The position numbers and the translations under genes are program-made. A stretch of 64,000 nt of DNA. It comes from Ditylenchus dipsaci. Lineage: Eukaryota > Nematoda > Chromadorea > Rhabditida > Anguinidae. Numbering within the stretch: the first letter of the stretch is position 1; each line of letters opens with the position of its first letter. Below are positions 53,344 to 64,000 of the stretch, in pieces. The notes under the pieces were generated by a model. It did not search any database, was not told the origin of the DNA, and saw only the letters and a program-made list of their open reading frames with translations. Location of the stretch: contig SADC01000992.1 of NCBI GenBank assembly GCA_004194705.1, forward strand, positions 30,401-94,400. The letters run 5' to 3'.

Positions 53344-56166
53344 ATGGCTAGTCACACAAAATATTTTAACAAATGCAGAAATGACTGTCTAAATCAAATT
53401 GCTAACCAGACCAATAATTTGATCATCCGACTAGACAAATTGATCAATAGACAATCAGATGATGATATTAGTCGCAAAGGTGATTATAACATTTTTGCAA
53501 TTTTTCGAAATAATATTTTTGATTTTTAGACTTTGAGAAAAAGGTTGTGCCATGGTCTGATAACTCTGAATTCCAAAACTGCAGGTCGTGTAACGCAAAA
53601 GTAAACTTTTTTTAAAGAACATGCCCATGGGCTACATCAAAAAAAGATGGGGCTAGCATAGTTTTTTGCTTGACACTTTTTCAGGATTCAGGATTTTGTA
53701 ATTCGGCCACAAAAAAAAAATTATGGCCGTTTAAAAGCGTTGGAGTATCTTGACTCACCCTGTATGATGATTTGATTGATGCAAAACTGGTGAAAAGTTT
53801 AAAGATTAAAAAAATCTGGTGCCCGCTTTACGGGCCTCGCATACGAAAGTGCCTATTTAAAAAACAAAACTCATCCAAACATTTAGTTCTCACTTACCAG
53901 ACGGAAGCACCATTGTAGATTATGCGGCAAAATCATGTGTAACACTTGTTCTCAGTTTCTTCCTTTCACTTCAGCCAGTAAATTTTAGTCTGAATCATTT
54001 TTTAAATTCGATCACCATTTTTAATCCATTCAGGAAAACTAACAGGTCCAGAATTTGCCAACAACATATTCAACGAAGCTCAACTTTGTTCAACTACAGC
54101 ACCAGCCGTCCAGAATGATAAACGTACTGCGATGTCTAGAATAACTACTGAGGCTTCTCTTCAATATGTCAAAAACCAGGATAGGCTCCTTTATGGGTAA
54201 TGGAGTTGATAATGGGTCACCTGTTTCTATCAGAGAGGTTTTTTTTCTTATCTCAAACATTTTGAACTTGAAATCAAGTTTTTAGGACGGTGAAGAACAG
54301 CTGAGAATTTGTGATGTATGCAAAAATTTACTAGATAGAAGAGAGGAAGCCATGGACTTGCGTACTGCTCATTCAGTGTTTGTTGATGTGTACCAGAAGC
54401 TGTGCACTCTGCTCACTCAAATATCTAATTTGGCACCTTCTTACAAGCATATGGCTGAATCTTTAAAGTATGCGTCTTTCCTCGTTAAAATTCTGGATTA
54501 ATCATAATAATTTTTCAGCAAAGGAGAGTCAATTTACACCCTAGAAGCTGCCAACGAGTTGAGAAGAAAACTGGTTAGTGTGCAACGAGAGATCACAACA
54601 CTTTCGTATGGTTTTATAATTCGTTTTAAAGCGTGATTATTGAAAAATAATTTTAGAGATCGAATCGAGCAATGGGGTTTAACTGAAGATCCATTAATTA
54701 CAAGAAACCAAATGCTCGAGAAATCATCCTCCAACGCAACATCAAAATGTTAGCTATCAACTCTTTGCATGTGAGTTTTTCAAAATATTTTATGTAGTGT
54801 TTTATGGCAAGGCTAATTAGTTATAGGTAAAAAGACAAATTTTCACACCTCGATCTAAATGGATTTCAAAATTTTTTTTTTCTCATTTTCTCAATATATC
54901 ATTAATTTAAATGCGCCCCTTGGATTACATGCAGGGTTGACATATGGCCTTTTTAAAAAGATTTGTCCTTTTTTTTGGGACCCCAAATCTTTTTTATTTT
55001 TGAAATTTTAGTCAAAATCTTTTTTTTTTCGCTTCAAAATGGCAATAAGCACTAGAAAAAATGCATTTTTTTCTCTGAAAATAGTCACATCGTCCTTTTT
55101 TTGCTCAAATGTCCTTTTTAAAAAAAAATTTGAGATGGCAGCCCTGGCGTATAACCATTTATTTTAGCGGAGGCGCATGATAGGGCAGAGTATGTTAGGG
55201 CTGACTCAAACAGAAAATTTGCAAGTTCAAATTGCAAGAAAATCCAAAAAAGTTTGACGAAACGTGCGCGTAGTAAATTTTCATTACTTGCTTTTCAAAA
55301 TGTGGCCTCTTAAAGTTATACTCAGCTCGTGGAGTAAATTTTGATATTTTTATCGACAAATATAAATAGTGACTGCATTATTTTCACTTTTGGCAAAGAT
55401 AAAATGATAAAGAACAGCAAACTAAAAAAGACATAGAAAAAAGTAGTTTTTTATAGAATAGTTTTTTGTTTAAGTTCGAAGAAATATTTTTTGATCTGAC
55501 AAAAAAACTTAGATTTTTATTTACAGGACGCTATCTCAACCATGCCAGAGCTGCCCAACCAAGAGCAATATGAAACTTTGAAGCTGGATTACAAAGAAAA
55601 GTTAGTTCGCAGAATCGAAATGGAAAAAGAAAGAGAACAAAGAGCACAAAATCATTCTTCTGTTTCTTCTACTCTTAGGGTAAGAAAGCAGTTTTCTGCT
55701 TTATTTAAAAAAAAATTTAGTCTTTATTTTACAAAAATTTTTAGTCTTTCCCGTCAAATCCAGTTCTTAGCACCTTTTCTCGAGACAAACGCTCAGCCAG
55801 CCCTGGCTCGACTCCTCCAAGTGGCTCAGAAGACAGGAGGCAAAGGTTGAAGCCGAGCACTTCTCTTACGGTCTTGAAAAATGAAGATGGCTGGGTCTCC
55901 AATTCGCCTTTTCAGCGGAATCCATTCACAGAAGACGAAAGTGAGGAGCTTAATGTGGTCCAACAACAATACTTGAACATTAAAAGGTGGTGAATTGCAA
56001 TAATGTTGTCGAATGATATATATTATTTAACATTTTCAGTTACTTGCAACAGGCCGCGCAGGCTGGAAGACTTGAAGAGGTGGAAATTTTGGAAAAAAGC
56101 CTTGCTGAATTGGAATCAGAGCTCAAAATGATGGAATTACCAACTCCTCGTCTAGCATCATCCTAG
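53344..56166 (+). CDS. Rabenosyn-5, Rab5 effector with FYVE finger
   Basis: Exons about 53339-53479, 53530-53600, 53887-53977, 54034-(54240), about 54288-54468, about 54522-54605, 54657-54770, 55528-55682, about 55746-55987, 56040-56166. Order: NLIIRLDKL helix, VVPW..C..C, FYVE core [17 protein letters not shown] (phosphatidylinositol-3-phosphate binding), a C..C pair at [18 protein letters not shown] and charged helix, NPFTED (EHD-protein ligand), then the C-terminal Rab-binding hairpin ([19 protein letters not shown]). Rabenosyn-5 links Rab5/Rab4 to endosome fusion and recycling with Vps45. The N-terminal C2H2 finger of vertebrate forms is not seen; an upstream exon ending at 53283 could extend it in frame. 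Frame slips by one base near 54690 and is unresolved near 54190. AATAAA near 56223. Confidence 0.9.
54932..55146. mobile_element. hAT-like MITE in a Rabenosyn intron
   Basis: CAGGGTTGACATATGGCC... ...GGCAGCCCTG; core shared with 1742-1949 (TTTCGCTTCAAAATGGCAA). Confidence 0.6.
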
Positions 56167-56219
56167 TCATATTGATTTTGTTGTCTTTTTTAATGTACAT
56201 AGCAAAGATTTTAAAATTT

Positions 56220-56690
56220 GAAAATAAAAGTAAACTAAAACAAAGCTTTTTTTCATTAATGTGCACCTGGCTGAAATGGGTTAGTCTTAATAAGATTAAA
56301 TACGCTTATTGTATCTATCCCTCATGCGAATTCGGAGAAGGCCTTAAGCTCAAGGAAGGCCAGCGTATGTTAGGATGGGCTTAAATAAGTGCATCAAAAT
56401 CTGAGTCTTTTACGTTTCTTGTAGGTGTCTGTGTAGGTTTCTACGATTCCCAAATGAAGAAGTTCCCTGAAACACTATAGAAAAAGTGTTAGACCATTTT
56501 TCGAAAAAACGGGTTGTTTTTCTGCGAGGGATTGGTCCACTTATGGATCAGCTGCAAAAAGAGGTAAAAAGCTGCAAAATAACGTAAATCAGCTACCAAA
56601 AGACGTGGATCAGTTTCAAAAAAGCTCCCCTTTTTGTAAAATTCAAATCTGTGACGTTCATCGGCAGTAGCATAGGCGTATCCAGGATTA
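56220..56690. other. 3' flank of Rabenosyn; one AGCGTATGTTAGGA motif
   Basis: Holds the polyadenylation signal and, at 56355-56385, CCAGCGTATGTTAGGATGGG preceded by GCCTTAAGCTCAAGG. No gene. Confidence 0.45.
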
Positions 56691-57060
56691 TCTGACGAGA
56701 TGGGGGGGGGCTACATAGGCTAAAAATACTGATGGGTGGGGCTAATTTCGCAAAAAAGTTGAATAAGGCTGAGAAAACTAGTAGAGGCTAAAAAAAATCC
56801 TGACGAAGGGGGGGGGCTATAGCCCGGCTAGGAACCCCCCTGGGGACGCCCATGGGCAGTAGAAAGATGGGGATGCAACCAACTCGCTAACCGAAAACTC
56901 GAAAACTCAAAAGACTCGCCAACAGAAAGACTCGCTAACTCAGAAGATGACATTGCGAAACCCACCAATATTTCACCAAGATTTTTAAATTTTTTTTAGC
57001 AATTTTTAACCAATTATGTGTTGGTGAGTTTTGTCGTTGGCGAGTCGGTTGCGCCCTGAA
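56690..57060. repeat. G-run block and AACTCGCTAAC fold-back
   Basis: 56700-56840: two G-rich strings (GGGGGGGGCTA) around a 100-bp loop. 56872-57057: GCAACCAACTCGCTAAC and GTTGGCGAGTCGGTTGC pair. Confidence 0.55.
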
Positions 57061-57330
57061 AGATGCTGTAAATCACATTCCGAGCATTTTAATTGCGATA
57101 TTTTAAATCGAGACTATTCTAATTCGAAATGCAAATTCGAATTGTCTCAATTGGATATATCGTTCGATTTTGTTGCAACTTCCCGTATTTTTATCTTGCC
57201 TGCATTTACTACCATTTTAAAAGAATTTGAAAATTTATTTGTGTTGGCCTATCATATTCTTTCAAGATAAGATAATGTCTAAAATAAGTCATTAGGACTC
57301 ATTTTACAATTTTTTAGAATTTTTTGCAAG

Positions 57331-58443
57331 ATGGACTATTTATTTCAAATCCTTGCTTTTTTTACTAGAGAAGAATTGGATTCTTGTTCCACCGTCTCTT
57401 CCGTTTTGAACCAACTTGTTAAAAAACATTTTACAACTACTCCTTGGCGGCTACTTCACGAATTTTGTTTCATAGCGAAAAAAGTTGACGGAAAGACACA
57501 AATTACTTGCAGCATCCGAACAAAGAAGTGGCTTTATTCAGAGGAAAGTCGGGAAATTCATCTCACCATAAACAGCTTATATGAAATTCAAGAGGCAGGG
57601 CTCAACTACAAAAATGTTCGGTTCGAATCCACCAGATTGGAGCTTAACAACTGTGAGTCCAGCACCCAAAGAGTATTTTCTGTGCTGCAACACCTGGTGC
57701 ATCTTTGGAGTGATAAGCACATACATGTGAATTTTCACGGTAACGAGTGGCAGCTAGACCAATTGATGTATTCAAATTTATTGCTAACATGCCAGCAGAT
57801 GGATTTTATACCGTATTTCCTCTAATATACCGACATGTCGGTTTATTTTTCAACCCTCAAAAATCGTGAAAATTTTGGGTCGATCTCGACAATTTTGGAT
57901 GAAGATCCAAAATCGAAAAAGCGGAATCGATAGAGCTCGTGGGAGCTAAGAAAACGCAAAAAAAAGCGATGTAAATTTCTTTCTTTGGACTGAGATACGG
58001 ACCCTCGAAGTAGGGGGTGTCGGTTTATTAGAGGGTGTCGGTATATTAGAGGAAATACGGTATATTGTGGCAAAAAGTTCTTCGACCCAATTAATTTACA
58101 CACAGCAGGTTTTTTCAAAGCAATCCCAATAAGATTGTGTACTTATGAAGTCTTGCTGAAATGTAGCGATCTCAACTTCAATTTCATTCAAATTTGCTCC
58201 CAAGATTTGTCAGAGTTTGTGCATTTAGAAAGAGAAAGAAGTTTGGATTTATGTATAAGCTCTATTGGCTGGAGCTTAGCGGAAATTAATGAATTTTTGC
58301 TGCTTTTGAAACAGGTGACTTTATTATTAATCGGCGTTAAAAAGGGTGAGGGACTTTTATATAGAAACGATGAATGGCCTAATACGGGACAAGACAAAAG
58401 CTGTGAAAAAAAAATTCCTGAACGGAAATCCAGGACCAAGTGA
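57331..58443 (+). pseudogene. F-box gene interrupted by a MITE
   Basis: Starts MDYLFQILAFFTREELDSCS, an N-terminal F-box (L..IL.F....L..CS.VS..LN.LV), and continues 160 codons. At 57811 the frame enters a TACCGTA-type MITE and stops. Directly after the MITE (58063) the frame resumes and runs open for about 85 codons to LLLLKQ near 58315 and on to 58443. Only the MITE and one TA copy separate the halves, so insertion into a coding exon is the simplest reading. The last ~25 codons enter a CGGGACGGGAC repeat and are doubtful. The insertion may be polymorphic; if fixed, this allele is null unless the MITE is removed by splicing. Confidence 0.7.
57811..58060. mobile_element. TACCGTA-type MITE inside an F-box exon
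   Basis: CCGTATTTCCTCTAATATAC...GTATATTAGAGGAAATACGG, 250 bp, flanked by TA at 57809-57810 and 58061-58062. Intact terminal repeats. Confidence 0.9.
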
Positions 58444-58811
58444 AATCCCGGGACGGGACAATAATTTTCCCGGTCCGGAAGCAAACAGGAAATTTAACAA
58501 CAAGAATCAGTTTTCAAAAAAATATGCAAAATTTTTCGTCCCAATTTGACTGGGTTGCTTGATATTTTCTGACTTTTATCTACAAGTTGCACTTTCCATA
58601 TACTAACATGTGGCCAAGATTCCAGGCTTTATTTGAGCTATCAAACAGAGAAAAAAGTAATATGAAGTTAGTGCTCGAATTAAAAAACATCCAACGATGT
58701 CCAATTCCATGTCAATAGAAAAAAAATACAGCGCGGCTAGCCCCTTCCTGGGTACGCATATGGGTCGTCCCTATGATTAGGTCGCTGGTATGTAAATGGC
58801 CTCTAGGTAAC
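58444..58811. other. Possible continuation of the F-box gene
   Basis: CGGGACGGGACAATAATTTTCC repeat, then an open stretch around MWPRFQALFELSNREKS (58609-58660) in plausible exon context. Not joined with confidence. Confidence 0.25.
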
Positions 58812-59655
58812 TACACTCCGTATCATAAGTATAGACGCACCCATATTTTGTGATATTTTTAGCGATTTTTGACTAAAAGTGAGAAATGTTTTAGTATAAC
58901 GAGATACATTTAGTCGAAAAAACATGTTCTGGCGCAAAAACCAAGTTAGAAAGCGCAAGAAAATAATTTTAGGTTGTAAACATTGAAATCAGACGTATCA
59001 TAAGTATAACCACAGTTCGGTTTGTAATGCGCCGCTCGATGTTTTCATTGTTAAGAAAGTAAAAAACCCCTCTTTTGCCTTATTTTTAGCCTGTTTTGTC
59101 TTGTCGAAATTCAACCGTCCGTTTCTCAGCCTTGTATTATTATAAAACAACAGTCACCATGTCATTATGTAGAGAAATCAAAGAGCTTTTGAATCATGCA
59201 ATGGATTTTATCTTTTCGTCGACATTTTTTGAGAAAGCTATTATTTATGTGACTAAACAGTCATTTTCTTTAGATTTTCGTTTATTTTGACTAGGAATCG
59301 ACGTTTTCATGTTGATGGTCATAACTTTTCTTAGAATGATCAAAAAATAAGTTTGACCTACCAAATTGTAGCCGAGACACAGTCGAACCAGAAGTAAGAT
59401 GATATCTGCTTCAAAATAAATGAAAACATCGAGCGGCGCATTACAAACCGAACTGTGGTTATACTTATGATACGTCTGATTTCAATGTTTACAACTACAA
59501 ATTATTTTCTTGCGCTTTCTAACTTGGTTTTTGCGCCAGAACATGTTTTTTCGACTAAATGTATCTCGTTATACTAAAACATTTCTCACTTTTAGTCAAA
59601 AATCGCTAAAATATCACAAAATATGGGTGCGTCTATACTTATGATACGGAGTGTA
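58812..59655. mobile_element. 844-bp TA-flanked element sharing its core with the 1.2-kb palindrome
   Basis: Arms of about 240 bp from TA CACTCCGTATCATAAGTATAG and its complement, nearly perfect. The single-copy centre (about 59050-59395) matches the inner part of 4777-5978 (CTAAACAGTCATTTTCTTTAGA and surroundings), although the two elements have unrelated ends. Confidence 0.85.
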
Positions 59656-59910
59656 GGAGACAAACCAGTGGGTATCAAGCGAATATCGTGTCCTCGACAT
59701 CATATACCAAACGAAATATTGTCGGCGAGAAAAATCGATTGGCCAAAGCACAATTTAAAAAATCCATCTTACAAAAAGTTTACGGTCATTTTAAAAAGCG
59801 CTAAAATTCTCGATACACCTTTAATTCAAGCCAACAAAATCATGCCGGGAGGTATGTTAATCAATACTCGACTGTTATTAAAATTATCCAAAAATATCAT
59901 GTGAATATAC
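59656..59910 (+). other. Open stretch, possible exon
   Basis: Open from the element edge: ..RHHIPNEILSARKIDWPKHN.., Lys-rich and protein-like, no splice boundary fixed. May be a coding exon split by the preceding element. Confidence 0.25.
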
Positions 59911-59914
59911 CAGT

Positions 59915-60260
59915 GTTTTGCTGAGCTCACTCCGAGTGAGAATGTTACTGAGAATTCTTAATGAGAATCTCACTCACTTTCACTTACAGGGTTTTTTCAA
60001 TTCTCACTTTCACTCAAAGCCTGTAAGGACAAATTTTATTGTCACTCACTCTCACTCACAGGCCAAAAAAACATCTTCACCCTCAAAAAGCTCCGATTTT
60101 TGCTTAATTCTCACTGAGATTCTCATTTCAGTGAGATTCTTACTGAAAATAATTTTTTTTGAATTCTCAGTCTCACTCACAAGCTGTGAAGACAAATTGG
60201 AACAAATGTTACTCTCACTCTCAGGTCCAAAAAGTGTCCTCAGAAAAACACTGGACTATA
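59915..60260. repeat. CTCACTCTCACTCAC simple-repeat fold-back
   Basis: AGTGAGAATSTTACTGAGAATTCT-type units on the left, CTCACTCTCACTCACAGG on both sides. Similar composition to the 6430-8315 arms. Confidence 0.55.
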
Positions 60261-61340
60261 CAAGGTGTGTTTCAACTATTTGAATGAGCATGACTGTTTT
60301 CTATGATCGATTTTCAAAAATCTATAAACGCAAATCGATTCAGTTTGAGCTCCGGTTTCGTTTGGTGTACACCGTAACTGCATTGTTTTTTTGGTTTTCT
60401 GAACTATGAGGTCGCCCCAAAAGTTTGCGGAATTTCTTCTCGGTCTCCCATATTAGTGTTTTGTCGCATTCTTTAAATTTGTCGTTGACTTTATCTAAAT
60501 TCTCGTTATGAATTCAACTCATTATGAATTCTCATATGTATCATGGTTTTTTAGTGGCCCCCTATTTTCCGTTCCTTCCCTATTCGGCCCTTATTCCTTT
60601 GAAATTCAAAAGGCGCCAATTTAAATTTTTCAAATTTTGACTAAAGAATCATGATACCCTATCATGATACCTTTTAAATAAATTAAAATCGGCTAGGAAA
60701 CCTCGTAAGGTTGTTCTTTACTCGTCTAGGAGAGCTTTTGTCTCGTTGAATAGCCAATATGAGAATTTCAATCAGATTCCTTAAGATCGTGTCCACAGCC
60801 AAAATATTTGATATAAAAAGGCACCTAAAACATTGAAAACTACAGGAGGGAAAAGACATTTTTTAATTTCCTGTTTTTCAAGACTTTTCAATGCTTCACT
60901 ATCTTATTATACTCAAACTTTTTTGGCTACCAGGCCTCAACTAAAGGATTTTAATTAAATATATATATATTGGATTAAATGATAGATGATTAAATGACGG
61001 TTAAGTGATAGACACGCGGACTTCTCTTCTGAAACAGTCTTTTTATTTGAAAATCATTTTTAGATGTTTCAAGAAGCTGTTTCACCAATTTCCTACATTC
61101 TAGAGTTACGTTTTCGACTACTGAATGGCAAAGCGTCCAAAGAACTACATGAATATGAAAATTGGTGACACAAGAAAAACTTAAAATTTGTGCTGATAAT
61201 AGGTATGAGGAAGGCTTTGGATTTTTCAATAATGTTATTATTGAAAGAAGAAAAATTATTGAATAAAAATTATTCCCTTACTTATACAATTATGACCAGT
61301 GTTTTAGTTAATTTTTGTTGTAAATGAGAATTCTGATCAC
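60261..61340. other. Unassigned region
   Basis: 60545-60690 is the inverse of 35930-36010. On the minus strand 61150-61020 is open (..ENVTLECRKLVKQLLETSK..) and followed by AATAAA, a weak hint of a 3' exon. Nothing firm. Confidence 0.3.
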
Positions 61341-61465
61341 TCAGTTTTTTTATTGATTGAAGTATTATCTCTAATACGGCCGCACCAGGCCTTATTTTTC
61401 AACACCTCTTTGGATGAGAAATTTCGGTCATAAAAGGGGGGGGGAGAAGGCCATTTAGGTTTGAA

Positions 61466-61760
61466 AAAGTGGCTTCCATGGCGCAGTGCGAAAGTGCTCG
61501 CGTTTTTTGGCCCAAAATGGTGTTGTAGGTTCAATCCCACGTAGGAGCACACTATTTGTTTTGGCTTGTTTGGCCATTTTAGAGGTAATAAGACTTTTTT
61601 TGACGCCAGATTCGGGATCAGCGACCCAAATTACCTCTAAACTAGTCAAACAAGCCAAAAAAAATAGTGTGCCCCTACGTGGGTTTGAACCTGCAACACC
61701 AAAAAAACACCATTTTGGGCCAAAAAAACGCGAGCACTTACGACTGCGCCATGGAAGCCA
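61466..61760. repeat. Inverted pair of tRNA-derived SINE heads
   Basis: CCATGGCGCAGTGCGAAAGT (A-box-like) and GTAGGTTCAATCCCACGT (B-box-like) on the left; the complement of both on the right, about 150 bp apart. Downstream 61785-61905 repeats the ACTTGGTTTCTAACAAAAC arm of TTAA-type MITEs. Confidence 0.5.
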
Positions 61761-61935
61761 CTTTTTCAAACCTAAATTTCTCTTCAACTTGGTTTCTAAC
61801 AAAACCATACCTAAAATTAAATTCTAGGCCTTGTTTTGTTAGAAACCAAGTTGAAAAATCCGTACAGAAGTTCAATGTTTAGGAAAAAAATTCAAATTCC
61901 GGGCACCACCTCTTATTAGCGTGCCATGCCCCTTT

Positions 61936-62530
61936 GGTGAACCAAAAGTTTGGAGCGGATTTTCAAAGCCTTATCTTTCATCAATGCTGGGATCATGTAT
62001 TTTTCTTCTAATGCTATTTTGTAGCCCTATATCTCCTCTTTCAAACGGCATATTGAACTTAGATTCATTTTTTTTTGATAATTCACCATTCATCTCCAGA
62101 CACTTGTGAGGTCGTTTTAGGAAGTTGACAAGCGTTTTCATCACTTTCAATGATCAAATGTTTATTGACAACCTCAAATCATCATGATGTAGCGCAGCTC
62201 AAAAGCTACAGGACCAGTGTTGCCGAATGATTTTTTTAAATCAGAATGTTAGGATATGGTATTTGGAAAAAATAAATTTATTGAAAAATGTTCGGAATCC
62301 GTAAAAATCGGGAAAACTTGGATTTCGGCCATTTTATTCAAGCAATTTATTTTTTCCAAAGGCCATATGGAGCTGAATGGTGACTTATCCAAAATAATGA
62401 AGCCAAGTTCTATATGAAATTTGAGAGGAAATATGTAGGGCTACAAAAAAGTATTAGAAGCAAAATATATGATGCCAACATTGATGATAGATAAGGCTTT
62501 GAAAATCCGCTCCGAACTTTTGGTTCACCC
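61936..62530. mobile_element. Fold-back element, GGTGAACCAAAAGTTTGGAG ends
   Basis: Arms of about 170 bp at both sides pair with roughly 80-85% agreement by eye. Non-coding. Confidence 0.75.
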
Positions 62531-63300
62531 GTTAGAAATCGCCTTTAGGCCTAATTAGGCCTTATTAGTAGTCTAGTACCCCTTTTTGTCCGGGTAGCTG
62601 GAGAAGGGTATCGATAAATATTGATACTTAAAAATTTTTTACAACATTTTGAGTTATAAACTTGAAAGCTTTTCAGACATTCTTCTTTTCTCTTGCAAGT
62701 ATTTGAATTCTATACTTTAAACCGTGAATGTTATGACGGATTTCTTATTGTGAGAATCTTATTATTTACAAAAGATAGAGGATTTTAACAATTTTTCAAA
62801 ATAGGCCGAAGCCTAAAGAATATCTTTGATATATTTCTTTTTGAAGCCTAAGTAAATTTTCCGAACTATCCTAATAACTTTAACGCAATTAATTTCTGAA
62901 TCAAGCCTAAGTAAATTAAATTATTTCTTTCGAATCCCAAGTTATTTTATTGTCTATTTAAGCAATCATATAACTAAAATTTTTGAAGATGAAACATATA
63001 TTTAGACTAGCTACCCCAGACTTAAGGTCTCTAAGTTCAGAACAGTTATGGAAAAAGTAGCTTGAGTAAAATTCTAGCTTTTCTTGACAACCGACGTATT
63101 CCAATGCTATATTAGAAAGCCAGTCCATGCACCGGAATACGTTAACTGATCAAGGGTCATATAAATATCTATTATTTTTTATTTTTTTAGTTTTTTTTGT
63201 TAATATTTTAATAATACAAATCATTCATAACCAAAAGGAAGAATCCGGTAGTCTGAGCGATAACCTTTCTATTACAAGGAGAATACTTTTAGACTGCTTC
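62531..63300. other. AT-rich spacer
   Basis: No gene recognised; the sequence becomes coding-like on the minus strand from about 63300. Confidence 0.4.
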
Positions 63301-63309
63301 TTAGATATT

Positions 63310-63995
63310 ACTATGGATTTCTTATCTGTAAGGATCCTGTATATTCCGATATTATAGGAGAGTCTTGCCCTAGTACTTGTCTTTTGAAAGATTCATACGT
63401 AAAAATAGAACATGTTTTGCATCCAGTGTTATTCCTCGTACTTTCAGTACGTCTTCACTGATCCTTTTGAATCTTTTAGTTTCAATCCATATTGTTTTGG
63501 TCCTGCTGCAACAAATTCTTCAATTGTATAGTTTGATATTCTCGAGTCATCTCACCTAGATAACTTCCTTCCTTAATTGGTTGAACCTTTCGGTGTTTGA
63601 AAATTACTGAGTCAGTGTCTGTGTACAATAGTTGCACCAGGTGTGTCATTTACAACTTTCATATACTCGAAAAGTTTAGCTCTTGCTGCATCGGCAGTAT
63701 CAAAGAAACTAAAACATTAGAAAGTGCAAACTTCTGTACTTCGACATCAACATATAATAACTCTAACAGCGTCTTCACCAATACAATAACATCTCGAATT
63801 TCGTGCTTGTTGGAGTTTAGCATGCAATAAAACTTGGAGGGGTCGATGAACAATACAGTTTTAGACAAATTATTGCGCATTCCAATTTACCCCATAAGGA
63901 GGTTAAGAACAATTTGGAAATGTGTCTCATTCCGGGATTATTTCATATTATCTAGAGTCAATCTTTATTCATAATGATCTTGATAATCGCGAGGA
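63310..63995 (-). pseudogene. Family-B DNA polymerase, protein-primed (Maverick/adintovirus-like) remnant
   Basis: On the minus strand three frames in turn show the end of a PolB palm: a DTDS motif (motif C) at about 63607-63630, then EFVAAGPKQYG at about 63486-63515 and KVRGITL near 63430. This spacing and the GPK..Y plus KVRG order are typical of protein-primed polymerases of Mavericks/Polintons and adintovirus-like elements rather than replicative host polymerases. Frame changes near 63720, 63530 and 63440 break the product. The region upstream (towards 64000 and beyond) should hold the exonuclease part; no integrase, capsid or ATPase gene is visible here. Old copy of a virus-like transposon, not functional as read. 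Confidence 0.75.
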
Positions 63996-64000
63996 ACTTA

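Noticed and set aside
61337..61882. 113- and 117-codon frames near 61.5 kb
   Set aside because: They read through the inverted SINE pair and a MITE arm; forward and reverse frames mirror each other.

Overview
The window is nuclear DNA of a small-intron invertebrate, most likely a nematode or nematode-like animal. The coding exons are split by many GT-AG introns of about 45-60 bp with TTTTAG/TTTCAG acceptors. Several F-box-type reading frames occur, and short interstitial runs of TTAGGC/GCCTAA (the canonical nematode telomere unit) recur. The species assignment is an inference; no rRNA, mitochondrial or bacterial feature is present.

Two genes can be read almost end to end. On the minus strand (18100 to 9683) lies an eight-exon nucleolin-like RNA-binding gene whose protein starts with an RGG/GAR domain, followed by RRM, acidic stretch, two more RRMs and a second acidic tail. 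On the plus strand (53344 to 56166) lies an orthologue of Rabenosyn-5, the Rab5 effector, with FYVE zinc finger, NPF motif and C-terminal Rab-binding hairpin. A plus-strand coiled-coil gene at 2038-3703 is built of short exons that are almost all multiples of three. Smaller or broken genes include F-box genes (about 3039, 32.5 kb minus, 57.3 kb plus), unidentified spliced genes near 25-27 kb, 27.7 kb, 33-35 kb, 39.4-40 kb and 47.2 kb, and a family-B DNA polymerase remnant (63.3-64 kb, minus) of the protein-primed Maverick/adintovirus type.

Most of the remaining sequence is a dense, nested collection of fold-back (palindromic) transposons and MITEs. Families include TA-flanked pogo/Tc1-like elements (TIRs TACCGTATTTCCTCTAATA, TACAGTCAAACCT..., TACAGGGTGT..., TACAGTAGCGGACA, TACACTCCGTATCATAAG), TTAA-flanked elements (AGGGCC/AGGGG ends), hAT-like CAGGG elements, a GC-hairpin family with at least seven copies, a Harbinger-type element with a transposase remnant, a hAT transposase remnant, and a 2.86-kb LTR retrotransposon with identical LTRs and a 5-bp target duplication that lacks reverse transcriptase and integrase. 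The most striking element is a 1.78-kb fold-back transposon (49882-51661) with a perfect 9-bp target duplication. It carries a spliced gene beginning with a FLYWCH-like motif and looks like a MULE-type gene carrier.

Several insertions can be proven inside the window because an empty copy of the target repeat is also present. One MITE interrupts an F-box reading frame, and removing it with one TA restores the frame. In several conserved exons the frame slips by one base, in clear cases where one base appears to be missing from a short homopolymer; this is more consistent with consensus errors in a long-read assembly than with gene decay.
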